A stretch of DNA of 64,000 bases from Adineta ricciae (Eukaryota; Rotifera; Eurotatoria; Adinetida; Adinetidae): positions 124,001-188,000 of the forward strand of contig CAJNOJ010000057.1 in the NCBI GenBank assembly GCA_905250025.1, written 5' to 3'. Below are positions 1-9,518 of this stretch, in pieces; positions within the stretch are counted from its first letter, which is position 1, and each line of letters begins with the position of its first letter. Below the pieces are notes generated by a model that ran no database searches, was not told the origin of the DNA, and worked only from the letters and a program-made list of their open reading frames with translations. The translations under genes and the position numbers were made by a program.

Positions 1-48
1 ATCGTAATGAAAAATGAATAGCTATGCAAACAAGCGTCTTCCATTTAG

Positions 49-849
49 TTATTGTTGAATTTAAGCGAACCAAATAGTGCAGATTCGATTGGAATAGAAA
101 GTCTTTTATTTGATACCTTATCGATTGAAGACTGGCTCGCCATCGAAAGTATCCGATCATCATTCATAGAGACGTTTAAAAATGTACAACAGCCGTTTTG
201 CGCCGGCGACGTATTTGATCGTGATTCGGCACTTGTTGCATGGTCACATAAGACTAGTCAGATGTCTCTACATTTTATCGAATTCTTCCGTCACATCGAG
301 GAATTCGAAAATCTCTCCTACCCCGACGATCGATTTCTCTTGATCAAATTCAATATTCTCTCAGCTTTCTCCGTATATAAATGTCATATACACGGAACAG
401 AAGCTCTCAGTTGCACCCCCGAACAAGAAGAGAAGCATCGACTATTTTTCGAATTATGTGGCGATACAGGTGGTATAATGAAGGGGTTTATCGAGATAAA
501 ACTTATACTTGTTCAATTAACGAATCAAGATCCAGCCGTCCTGGCACTTATTATGGCCATTATACTTTTCACAGATCATCTAGCTATGGACGAAAAACAA
601 CCCTCGCTAAATGATCCAATAGCTGTTGGTCGTGCACAAATCCATTATACAAAACTTCTTTGGAATTATGTCGCGAATAAGCAAGGCGAAGCAAAAGCGC
701 ATAAATTTTTTATTGACTTGTTAGCCATTATGTTTCGTATTCAAGTTTGTTCGAGAGAAGCTAGAACTTTTTTCCGGAACCAATTAAGCGCATCCAATAT
801 TAGTGACAAGATCGCACCTCTCATGCAGGCGGTCTTAAATATTTCGTAG
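49..849 (+). CDS. Nuclear hormone receptor, ligand-binding domain (last exon, partial)
   Basis: This is the 3' exon of a nuclear receptor; the DNA-binding domain lies outside the window. A 3' splice site (pyrimidine run then AG at 47-48) opens the exon, and an in-frame stop just upstream rules out a start there. The roughly 265 residues look like a ligand-binding domain. The helix 3-5 signature is visible: FIEFFRHIEEF, then LSYPDDRFLLIKFN, the usual F..L...D+..L+K.N pattern. A C-terminal helix follows (APLMQAVLNIS). These proteins act as ligand-regulated transcription factors in the nucleus. The subfamily and ligand cannot be told from this part. The stop is TAG at 847-849. Confidence 0.7.
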   Translation, partial: LLLNLSEPNSADSIGIESLLFDTLSIEDWLAIESIRSSFIETFKNVQQPFCAGDVFDRDSALVAWSHKTSQMSLHFIEFFRHIEEFENLSYPDDRFLLIKFNILSAFSVYKCHIHGTEALSCTPEQEEKHRLFFELCGDTGGIMKGFIEIKLILVQLTNQDPAVLALIMAIILFTDHLAMDEKQPSLNDPIAVGRAQIHYTKLLWNYVANKQGEAKAHKFFIDLLAIMFRIQVCSREARTFFRNQLSASNISDKIAPLMQAVLNIS

Positions 850-1118
850 ATCACCTTTTAAACGAACATACATCGTACAATATAATTTATTATGTAGTTT
901 TCTGTGTTGTAACTTGTTCTTTCTAGTTGTTCGCTTAAAAAAAATCTATCCAAGACACTTGTCATTCGAATTTCAAACCTGTAGATAGAAACTGTATCAA
1001 TAGACAGATAGTGGCGTGATCAATTTTTATTCTGTTCTGACAGAAAAGAAAAAAAAATACTAATCGGACATGTGTAAATAAAACAGAATATAATATTGTT
1101 CTTATCTCGTTTTTACCG

Positions 1119-1126
1119 TATATAAA
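1119..1126 (+). promoter_or_regulatory. TATA box of the oxidosqualene cyclase gene
   Basis: TATATAAA lies 73 bp upstream of the chosen ATG (1199). The 850-1198 gap otherwise holds no open gene, only the 3' flank of the nuclear receptor and this promoter-like stretch. Confidence 0.4.
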
Positions 1127-1198
1127 CCATGTGTCATAGACCACACGAGAAGAGAACGAAAGTCTTTGATATTTTTTTTTCGAAGTGAACTAGTGCAA

Positions 1199-3370
1199 AT
1201 GGCTTGGCGATTAATTTGTGATCGTGGACGGCAACTTTGGAGATATTTCCAAGACGAACCAGCAGTTTCAATTGACTACGACGAAGAGAATCCGAATTCA
1301 TCGGATAAAATCTATCGTGAGTCAGCATTTCAACAGAATTACAAACCAATCTGTGCTGACGCAGATCAATATGATAAATTACGAATTCCAACATTTCAAG
1401 AAGAACTTTCGGCATCGGTCGTCAAAAGTATTCTAAGTGCTGTTAACTATTATTCTGCATTACAAGCCGAAGACGGACATTGGCCTGGCGATTACGGTGG
1501 TCCGATGTTTTTATTACCCGGTGCTGTTATTACATCGTATGTAACTAACTTTCAATTTACTGAAGAACAAAAATATCAGTTAATTCGATACCTTTTCAAC
1601 CATCAGTTACCGAACGGTGGTTGGGGAACGCATATTGAAAATAGATCAACTATGTTTGGTACAGTTTTAAATTATATATCGTTAAGATTATTAGGTGTTC
1701 CATTTACTAACGAACGATTACAGAAAGCACATCATTTTATTCAATCGGAAGGAGGTGCAATGTATGCACCGAGCTGGGCAAAGTTTTGGTTATGTGTTCT
1801 CGGTGTAATGCCATGGGAAGGTGTAAACTCTCTGTTTCCTGAATTGTGGTTATTGCCTGAATGGCTACCCATTCATCCATCTCGATACTGGTGTCATTGT
1901 CGAATGGTTTATGTACCAATGAGTTATGTTTATGCTGAAAAAATCGTTGGAGAAATCACTCCGTTAGTGAGAGAATTACGAAAAGAATTGTATGTGGAAA
2001 AATACGAAAGTATCGACTTTACCAAGCACCGAAATTCGATTAGTGCATTGGATTTGTATTATCCTCAAACAGCGTTGTTAAAAGTCTTAAATTTTTGTAC
2101 GAATACATATGAAACCGTGCATATTCGTCAATTACGCGACAAAGCACGCGAATTTCTTATCAATTACATTGAAGCCGAAGATGAACACACAAATTATGTC
2201 AATATCGGTCCAGTTAACAAATTTATCAATATGCTATCCATCTGGTACGCAAAAGGACGAGATAGTAAACAGTTTCATCAGCATTTGACTCGTGTTGACG
2301 ACTATTTGTGGTTAAGTGAAGATGGAATGAAAATTCAAGGCTACAACGGCTCACAATTATGGGACACTGCCTTTTCTATCCAAGCTATCTTAGAAACGGG
2401 CTTAGGTCATTTATATAATAAATGTCTCAGTTCCGCTTATTACTATTTGGACATTAGTCAAGTTTTAGAAGATGTCAAAGATTATGTGAAATTCTATCGT
2501 CATATATCGAAAGGTGGTTGGCCATTTTCAACTCGTGATCACGGCTGGCCTATCACAGATTGTACAGCTGAAGGTATTAAAGCGACGTTATTATTGCATG
2601 AGCAAATGTCAATTAGTCCACATCGAATTTCATCGGATCGATTAGAAGATGCAGTGAATTTTCTTTTAAGTATACAAAATAAAGATGGTGGATGGGCAAC
2701 ATATGAACTACAACGTTCAACTGCTTGGATAGAATTATTGAATCCAGCGGAAGTTTTTCAAGGAATTATGGTGGATTATTCGTACACGGAATGTACATCT
2801 GCTTGTGTTCAAGCGCTTTGGAAATTTCGTGCACAAAGTTATTTCGCCAACCATCGACGAAAAGAAATCGATGACGCTATTCAACGTGGAATCGAATTCA
2901 TCAAAGGCAAACAACGACCGGATGGTAGTTGGTATGGCAGTTGGGCGGTATGTTTCACTTATGGAACATGGTTTGCTATCGAAGCTTTAATTACTGTTGG
3001 AGAATCTCCAAACTCGAAATTTATTCAAAGAGCGGTGCAATTTCTACTTTCAAAGCAGAATGCCGACGGTGGCTGGGGTGAATCCTATTTAAGTTGCGTA
3101 CACAAAACATATGTTCCGCATAAACATTCACAGGTAGTGAATACGGCATGGGCAGTTCTATCATTAATATTGGCTAAAGCTGATAACAGTGCTATTCGTC
3201 GCGGTGTACAATTTCTTTTGAAGAAACAGTGCGCGAATGGGGATTGGAATCAAGAAGCAATTAGCGGTGTTTTCAATGGTAACTGTATGATTAGTTATAC
3301 GAATTATCGAAATATTTTTCCAATTTGGGCATTGGGTAGATATATCAAATATAGCTGTAATCATTCATAA
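1199..3370 (+). CDS. CAS: Oxidosqualene cyclase, cycloartenol-synthase type
   Basis: This intronless gene encodes 723 residues, normal for the family (human lanosterol synthase is 732). It should cyclise 2,3-oxidosqualene to the first sterol skeleton on ER membranes. The acid motif is DCTAE with D454, as in eukaryotic oxidosqualene cyclases; bacterial squalene-hopene cyclases carry a DxDTA form instead. Several QW-type repeats are present (for example DGSWYGSWAVCFTYGTW and KQNADGGWGES), plus WCHCRMVYVPMSY. At the three positions that separate product types, the protein has Y382 (QGYNGSQ), H448 and I452 (DHGWPI). This is the cycloartenol-synthase set (Arabidopsis Y410/H477/I481); animal lanosterol synthase has T/C/V. 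The first ATG downstream of a TATA box was chosen; the frame is open 11 codons further but without an ATG. An AATAAA lies near 3432. The lack of introns and the residue set suggest acquisition by transfer (inference). Confidence 0.9.
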   Translation: MAWRLICDRGRQLWRYFQDEPAVSIDYDEENPNSSDKIYRESAFQQNYKPICADADQYDKLRIPTFQEELSASVVKSILSAVNYYSALQAEDGHWPGDYGGPMFLLPGAVITSYVTNFQFTEEQKYQLIRYLFNHQLPNGGWGTHIENRSTMFGTVLNYISLRLLGVPFTNERLQKAHHFIQSEGGAMYAPSWAKFWLCVLGVMPWEGVNSLFPELWLLPEWLPIHPSRYWCHCRMVYVPMSYVYAEKIVGEITPLVRELRKELYVEKYESIDFTKHRNSISALDLYYPQTALLKVLNFCTNTYETVHIRQLRDKAREFLINYIEAEDEHTNYVNIGPVNKFINMLSIWYAKGRDSKQFHQHLTRVDDYLWLSEDGMKIQGYNGSQLWDTAFSIQAILETGLGHLYNKCLSSAYYYLDISQVLEDVKDYVKFYRHISKGGWPFSTRDHGWPITDCTAEGIKATLLLHEQMSISPHRISSDRLEDAVNFLLSIQNKDGGWATYELQRSTAWIELLNPAEVFQGIMVDYSYTECTSACVQALWKFRAQSYFANHRRKEIDDAIQRGIEFIKGKQRPDGSWYGSWAVCFTYGTWFAIEALITVGESPNSKFIQRAVQFLLSKQNADGGWGESYLSCVHKTYVPHKHSQVVNTAWAVLSLILAKADNSAIRRGVQFLLKKQCANGDWNQEAISGVFNGNCMISYTNYRNIFPIWALGRYIKYSCNHS

Positions 3371-3597
3371 CTAGTCCTGTTCTTTTCTTCTGTTGATTTT
3401 CGCGTTTTGTTCTGTTTCTACTACTGAGATAAATAAAATGACTAATAGATATCACCTTTATGGTATGATCTCGTATGTAGAAAGAATGTATCCAATCAGT
3501 GCGCATCACACGTATATCATCAGATGTTTGACAAGACAAGTTTATCGTTTTTGTTAAATACGAATGCAATTTCTTCTTTTCACACATCATATGCATT

Positions 3598-5256
3598 ATG
3601 TTTTGGCTTGTTCTCTTTCCCCTCATAGGTATTATTTACTTCGTATACAATCAACAAAAGAATCGAATACGAACAAATGTCAGTTCAGATAAGCAATATG
3701 AACATGCGATTATCATGGGTGGAAGTATTTCTGGTATGACAACAGCTGCGTATTTATCGAAGTACTTCAAACGAATTACCATTATTGAGCCGGATGATGT
3801 TCTGAATGAAACTTTGATGAACTCTACCGCTGAGGAGTTACTGGATTATCGTTGTAACTTGAAGAATTCCAATACATTAGGTCGATCGGGTACGAGTCAA
3901 AGTTATCAGATTCATGTTCTACAAGGGGAAGGTGGAAAGATTCTGTTTGATTTATTTCCGAACTTGAAAAATCGATTAATTAACGAACATGGTGCTAAAG
4001 TTGTTTCATTGAAGGAAAACTTTCGTTTCGTTATCGGTGATGTTTTGTTAAACAAGAACTTAACTGAGGATCTTTCATGGTTTTGTATCGATCGTTTTAC
4101 ATTAGAAACGATTATACGACGTGAATTATGTTCATCATTCAATCAACAAACAATTCAATGGGTGTGCAATACTCGGGTCAGCCGATTGATCGTTGACCGA
4201 TCAACAAATGCTGTTCAAGGTGTTCGATACCGTTCAAAGACGACTTCAGATGAACAAGAAAATGTGCTATACGGTGATTTCATCGTTGATTGTACAGGAC
4301 GATTTAGTTCATCAATCAAATGGTTGAAACAAGATTTTGATTTAACCATTCCGACTGAACAATTACATGTTGGAACAGGTTACGTTTCATTCGTTGGTGA
4401 ACGATTCAAAACAGGAAATTCAACATTAGATTCCATTCACGTCGGTGGCAATGCCGCACATGCTCCACATCATAATAAAGGTTTTCTAACGACGCCCATT
4501 CGTCAGTTGAACACGTCGGATCGGAACTCATTAGGTTTATTATCAAATTTTGCTGTCTACTGCATCAACAATGAATATCCTCCGAATGATACCTATGAAA
4601 GTCTCTTAGAATGGGTCAAAGAACATCTGCCGAATGATTACTATCTGATGCTAAAATCGACTAAACTAATCGGCCCATTACTTCCTTATCGGCGTGCGTT
4701 CGATGATCGAAAATACGTCGAGTCCGTTGGTCGACGATGGCCTCGAAACTACGTTCTTGTCGGCGATGCTATGTGTGTTTTCAATCCAAAAAATGGACAA
4801 GGTATGACACATGCATGTCGGCAAGCACGACAATTGAACGAAATCTTCAGCCGAAAGTATTCATTAGAAGAAATTCCTTATGTCTACAACCGACAAGCTT
4901 CATCAATTAGCGAGGAGTGTTGGCTCGGTTCAATTACCAACGATTGGGCAGTGCCAAGTTTAAAATTAGTCAAAACAGATAAAAACGGTCAGACAAAAAC
5001 ATACCAACGAACTGATGACCCGACGTTGAACTGTCTACCGCCGCAGATACCTTTATTCATGCAATTTTTGCAATGGTATACTTATTGGTTAATTAAATGC
5101 GCAGCCTACTCCGGAGAATTAACAACTGCATTTATTCACGTTGTTTTCCAAGAGAAAACTCCGTATTCGTTATTGAAACCGAGATTTTTCTTTCGAATTC
5201 TGTTCGCCTCGATTTTAGATTCTTTCAACTTAACCAAACAATTTTTAACGTCGTAG
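3598..5256 (+). CDS. Membrane-anchored FAD-dependent monooxygenase, bacterial type
   Basis: An intronless 552-residue flavoprotein of the UbiH/PHBH-like monooxygenase class. An N-terminal hydrophobic segment (residues 2-17) looks like a membrane anchor. The dinucleotide-binding motif GGSISG is at 41-46, followed by the beta-alpha-beta acidic end IIEPD. The second FAD motif LVGDAMCVFNPKNGQGM is near residue 390. The closest remembered relatives are actinobacterial FAD-dependent oxidoreductases with the same VFNPxxGQGM block. It starts 227 bp after the cyclase on the same strand. That makes an oxygenase step on squalene or on the cyclase product plausible, but this is inference from neighbourhood only. 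It lacks obvious identity to animal squalene epoxidase, and the substrate is unknown. Confidence 0.75.
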   Translation: MFWLVLFPLIGIIYFVYNQQKNRIRTNVSSDKQYEHAIIMGGSISGMTTAAYLSKYFKRITIIEPDDVLNETLMNSTAEELLDYRCNLKNSNTLGRSGTSQSYQIHVLQGEGGKILFDLFPNLKNRLINEHGAKVVSLKENFRFVIGDVLLNKNLTEDLSWFCIDRFTLETIIRRELCSSFNQQTIQWVCNTRVSRLIVDRSTNAVQGVRYRSKTTSDEQENVLYGDFIVDCTGRFSSSIKWLKQDFDLTIPTEQLHVGTGYVSFVGERFKTGNSTLDSIHVGGNAAHAPHHNKGFLTTPIRQLNTSDRNSLGLLSNFAVYCINNEYPPNDTYESLLEWVKEHLPNDYYLMLKSTKLIGPLLPYRRAFDDRKYVESVGRRWPRNYVLVGDAMCVFNPKNGQGMTHACRQARQLNEIFSRKYSLEEIPYVYNRQASSISEECWLGSITNDWAVPSLKLVKTDKNGQTKTYQRTDDPTLNCLPPQIPLFMQFLQWYTYWLIKCAAYSGELTTAFIHVVFQEKTPYSLLKPRFFFRILFASILDSFNLTKQFLTS

Positions 5257-5368
5257 ATATCCCTTTCTTTGTTTATTTGTTCTATACGATATATGTCCTT
5301 ATCAAATAAAAAAATTTATCTCTGAAAAAACACTCGTCCGATGTGGCGTGATAATCAGTGGTTGAAGT

Positions 5369-5725
5369 TTAACTCAATACTTTCGGTCGAATTAACTTGT
5401 AAACTTTGATCGTATCTTCGTCATTCATAGTAATGCCGATTTTCGGCCATTGGTTCGCATCTATGACGAGGTAATGCTTGCGCCATTGTCGGCGAATATC
5501 TAGAGGCCACCAGATGGATGAGAGTGCCATTCCCCAAGTTTTTGTTTGGAAGAAACTTAAATCTTTGGCGTCGAGTAATTCGACTGAACGGATGTTTTTG
5601 TATTTGACCGTTTTTGAGCCGTACGGAAAGTAATAAAATGGGATAACTAAACGATCGGAATAACAGGTGATGTGATCGTTTTCGAACAGAACTGGATCAT
5701 CATCTGCTTTTACTAACGAAACCAT
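5369..5725 (-). CDS. Small bacterial-PH-like domain protein, copy 1
   Basis: About 118 residues, paralogous to the gene at 9519-9944. Shared blocks include the YFPYGSKT segment, then an I-R-S motif, KxWGMxLSxIWW, a D-x-x-R pair, and an end of the form W-P-x-I-G-x-T-M-x-D. The layout recalls bacterial PH-like proteins of unknown role. The frame is open upstream to 5833, but a GTGAGT donor-like site after CAATAG sits there and a pyrimidine-rich acceptor lies just before the ATG at 5725. The second copy has the same arrangement, so a 5'UTR intron and this ATG are preferred. An alternative start (ATG at 5803) would add a hydrophobic leader. The function is unknown. Confidence 0.6.
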   Translation of the reverse strand: MVSLVKADDDPVLFENDHITCYSDRLVIPFYYFPYGSKTVKYKNIRSVELLDAKDLSFFQTKTWGMALSSIWWPLDIRRQWRKHYLVIDANQWPKIGITMNDEDTIKVYKLIRPKVLS

Positions 5726-5849
5726 TGACTCAAGGAAAAACAAAATGGCGAGAACGCGAAACGGGAGCATCGATGAATAAAATGACGTTGTATTGACTTG
5801 CATGTTGTATATCGAGCGATCGTAATTACTCACCTATTGCGCGTTTAAA

Positions 5850-5857
5850 TGACGTCA
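5850..5857. promoter_or_regulatory. Palindromic CRE-like site
   Basis: TGACGTCA, a perfect CREB/ATF-type palindrome. It lies upstream of the likely 5'UTR intron of the PH-like gene (minus strand) and just past the 3' side of the peroxiredoxin gene. Regulatory use is inferred from sequence only. Confidence 0.25.
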
Positions 5858-5953
5858 GTTTGAAGAGCAGAGAAACGAAAGATCGAACGAATTTATTTTA
5901 GTTCTTATTAAAACAAAAATCAAAATACATCATAAGTATGATTTCGTTTCAGT

Positions 5954-6433
5954 TCATTGGCCGCAATTTTCTAATACTTCTTTGATTTTATCGAAATCGG
6001 GTACTTTGCTTGCATCAGCTAACACTTCAGCATATTTAACAACACCTTGTTTATCAATAACGAATGCACTGCGTTTGGTAACACCTTTCAAACCAAACTT
6101 CGGAAATTGTTCATAGAGTGAATCGTATTTTGTTGCAACGTCTTTGTTGAAATCGGATAAGAGGTCGAACGGAAGCTTTTGTTCTTCACGAAATTTACCG
6201 AGTGCAAATAAGGAGTCGACTGATATGCCAACGATGGTTGCATTTAACTTTTGATATTTGCTTATATCATCTCTAGCTGAGCATAATTCCTTAGTGCAAA
6301 CACCAGTAAAAGCCAATGGAAAAAATAAAAGAACTACATTCGACTTGGATGTGAGATCTTTCAAAGAAATCTCTTTTTGTTCAGTATTGTAGAGAGTGAA
6401 ATCAGGTGCTTGCTGACCAACTTCGACGGGCAT
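5954..6433 (-). CDS. Peroxiredoxin, AhpC/TSA family, Bacteroidota-like
   Basis: A single-exon, 159-residue thioredoxin-fold peroxidase that reduces hydrogen peroxide and organic peroxides. The active-site block is FFPLAFTGVCTKELC. The peroxidatic cysteine is in PxxxTxxC, and a second cysteine lies five residues on, the spacing used by atypical two-Cys BCP/PrxQ enzymes. The N-terminus (MPVEVGQQAPDFTL), the ISVDSLFALGKF block and KRSAFVIDKQG match the layout I recall from Bacteroidota redoxins rather than animal Prx1-6. No targeting peptide is seen, so it is probably cytosolic. The lack of an intron agrees with acquisition from bacteria (inference). The start is the first ATG. Confidence 0.88.
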   Translation of the reverse strand: MPVEVGQQAPDFTLYNTEQKEISLKDLTSKSNVVLLFFPLAFTGVCTKELCSARDDISKYQKLNATIVGISVDSLFALGKFREEQKLPFDLLSDFNKDVATKYDSLYEQFPKFGLKGVTKRSAFVIDKQGVVKYAEVLADASKVPDFDKIKEVLENCGQ

Positions 6434-6904
6434 TCTTCGTTCTTGAATTTATTCGAAACCAAACTAAACCAAAATGAAAATAGATAAGTGTGTGTTTTAT
6501 TAGTCGATAACAAACACATACGACCACGTGGCAAGGAAAGAATGATAAGAAAATGAAAATTTTTTGGACGACATCTTATGACCTGATTTGTATGTGGAAG
6601 AGCAGCAGAAAATCAGTTACTTGAGGGTGTGCTCAACATGAAGTTGGCTGTAGTTAATCAAAAAAAGTGAAAAGAATATACAAAGAAACCATTGTGTTCA
6701 AAGAGAACATAAAAAAAGCAATCTACAGTTTTAATTAAGAATTTATAGGCATAGAAAGCTTTTTGTTCTTCCTTTTTGTTTGCCAATCGGAATAACATTA
6801 CTGTGTGCAATCACTAACGCAAGTTTCCAGTCAGATTGTGTTTCACACATCAAGAAATGCACTTCGACGAACAATCAAATTAATCATTTTCAATACATAT
6901 TTCT
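6434..6904. other. Intergenic region between divergent genes
   Basis: About 470 bp of AT-rich sequence between the peroxiredoxin (minus) and the glycosyltransferase-like gene (plus). It must hold both promoters. I see no further gene or repeat. Confidence 0.5.
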
Positions 6905-8518
6905 ATGTGCGCCGCCGGAATTTTCTTCCTAATTTTTACACTATGTCTTCGAATTAGTTCGATTTGTATGACGAGTACTGCCGTTTGTTTTCTTACTGTT
7001 CGACCGATGAATGAAACTCTTGAGTTTGCTGATAGACTAGCACGAGCTGTACAACAAGATAATATCGATGTATTTGTCATGGTGGATGATAATTCGTTCA
7101 AAGTTCCCTCATCGGAAACATCCATTGTGAAACTTGTTCAGATTTCTAACAAACAATGTGTCATCCATGGATATCAACATATAATGTACGTATATTCGAA
7201 ACCGATTCAGATATCATCGTGGGATAAGTCACTGCTGTACTTTTCCAAGTTGAATACAAACTATTCATTCGTGTGGCTTCTTGAAAATGATCTTTTCATT
7301 CCGAGCGTAGGTGCATTTCGTGCTATTCATGAACTTTATTCAAACACAAGTGATCTAATAGTCAAACGTGTCGATCCGAATTTTGACGGCAATCAAGAAG
7401 CTTCTTGGCCTCATTGGAAGCTAGCATATGGGAAACTTCCTCCACCATGGTTTGAATCAATGACGAATGCAGTTGGTTTTAGTCGACGTTTTCTGAAGAC
7501 AGTCGATAATTACATTCGTTGGCGAGGTATTGGTACCTTTCATGAATATTTCTTTCAAACACTAGGTTTCAATGAAAACATGACCGTTGTCTCACCAACA
7601 GAGTTCGACACATTAGTATGGCGTCGGTCTTATTCGTGGCAAGACATAGAAAGAAATCCAAGTAATTGGTGGCATCCAGTGAAAAACTTATCTCTACATG
7701 ACATTTGGCGCAATAGATTATTGAAAGAAGCTTACAGCATTAATAATACCATTCATTGGACTCAATTGAAGTCTTTGTGTAGTAATCAGAATAATACAAC
7801 AAGCGTACAAACACGTTTACAAAAACTGATTTTCGATTTCGGTCAACACAAAATCCATCTCACATCCCAACAACGTCGGTCTTTACGACAACATTTTCTC
7901 TGCCTTGCTCAACAATGTCAAGTAAACAAAGATCTCATATCAGCCACCAGCATCATCGAAAACCTCGCCGACAGTGCTTATAAGCTACCCGAACGTAAGT
8001 CTACTGCTCCTTTTAGACAACTATCACTAAACTGTCTTGTATTTCAGCCATACGGATAATAATCTTTAACAAGAGCTCATTGCATTTGCAACTCGAAGAA
8101 GAACTTGTACAAAATAAGGAACATGTGTTCCGAACAACAAAATATGCTCATGTTGTAAAGTGGTTTCGAGAACTTGCCACAAATCTTACCATACTGTTGA
8201 CAAACGAGATTCAACGAGAAATGAAACAAGCCAAGATCGATACTAGAACCAACAAGTTGGGTGAGTATGATAGAAATAAGTTTGACTTGATTATATGTGT
8301 GTGTATGCGTAGATGTACTGAATGGTTCGTTAGAATGGTGTGCAGAGTGGTCGAGTAAAATGGATTCTCAGGGTAAAAAGTATCGAAGAGAACGTGTCGT
8401 TCGTTGGCTTTTGTATGAGAATTCGCAGGGAATATACTTATTGGTAGTAGGATTGATATTATGTGTATTTGTTGTGATGCGAGTGTATCGACTGGAAAGA
8501 AAAAAAATTTTGTTCTGA
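6905..8518 (+). CDS. Glycosyltransferase-like type I membrane protein
   Basis: Three exons (6905-7994, 8048-8260, 8313-8518) give 502 residues; introns are 53 and 52 nt and the phases close. The N-terminus is a signal peptide or membrane segment (GIFFLIFTLCLRISSICM). A luminal domain follows with a GT-A-like acidic motif (FVWLLENDLFIPS), then SWPHWK and a late FHEYFFQ. This is the order (acidic motif, W-HW, then a glutamate helix) that I associate with poorly described nucleotide-sugar transferases. A C-terminal transmembrane helix (IYLLVVGLILCVFVVM) ends in a short basic tail, which is unusual because Golgi transferases are normally anchored by the N-terminus only. Donor and acceptor specificity are unknown. 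The family call is moderate. Confidence 0.55.
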
Positions 8519-9518
8519 TTGATAATCAAAACATTGAATTTGTTTCTCTTTCTGTGTACATCAAATGTTGACCGTTCTCGACACAAATTAATCTCCATTC
8601 ATTCGATTTATCACTTTCATTCTAATGTTACAAAGAAAGTCGAGACGTGTAAATCTTTCATACACAAGTTTTCTTTCTCATTCATGTTGGATACGATTAG
8701 ATAGTAAATGAAGCGTGATCATACGAGCATAAACAAAAGAGTCCGAGTCATAATGGATTAGAATTAAAATGCATATATGTTCAAGATATGACATGCACTT
8801 TCGTCATCGTCGAAAACATTCGACAATGAACACAATTCAGCAATTGCTGTGAAAAGAAGTCATGGTTTGTATAATGACATTTCGAAGACTAGTTCATTAA
8901 TAAATTATCGATTCTGCATTAGTACTAAAGTTTAGTTGGATTTGTTGTGCTCAAATTCAACCGCAAAAAGAAGATGTTCAACGAAAATTTACGACTATTG
9001 TAAACACTTCATACTTATAAACACATCACTCTGGACATATCAACTATTTAGTAACAACTCGCCAAGCCTCTACGCTAGATAAGCGACCAGCGTCGTTGTG
9101 TAGCAACTTTTGTCGTCTATCGTAGCCAAGGATTATGCTAAAGAAACAACAATTCAAACAAATGTAGTGCGCGGAACGAAAATGTTGTCAAAATAACGCC
9201 AGACTATGATCAGCCAGCGCTGTTGGGGTTAATGAATACGAAAGAGTTTTTCGAGTAAAAATAATTTATTGCTTGTGGAATCGGCAAACGGATTCATCTA
9301 TTGATAACATCCAACATTATGATTAGAACCAACTGCGGCTACACAATTTGTTAGCCAAAGCAAACAATATGTGTTATTTGCACGTACCATCATCTCCTTA
9401 GTTTCATCAGTCGACGTTCAACTGATCGGAGTATATACTGCGAGTAAAGCCTTCATCAAAAATTGTAACTGTTTAATTTTTCTGTCTGTTTATTAATAAA
9501 TACAAAGATCAATATCTT
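8519..9518. other. Intergenic region, nothing recognised
   Basis: One kilobase of AT-rich DNA between the 3' ends of two convergent genes. I see no convincing ORF, repeat or RNA gene. Confidence 0.5.

Noticed and set aside
1199-3370. Squalene-hopene cyclase
   Set aside because: The acid motif is DCTAE rather than the bacterial DxDTA form, and eukaryotic blocks such as WCHCRMVY are present.
3598-5256. Squalene epoxidase
   Set aside because: The FAD motifs fit a different bacterial oxidoreductase group; the cyclase neighbour alone is not enough to assign this reaction.
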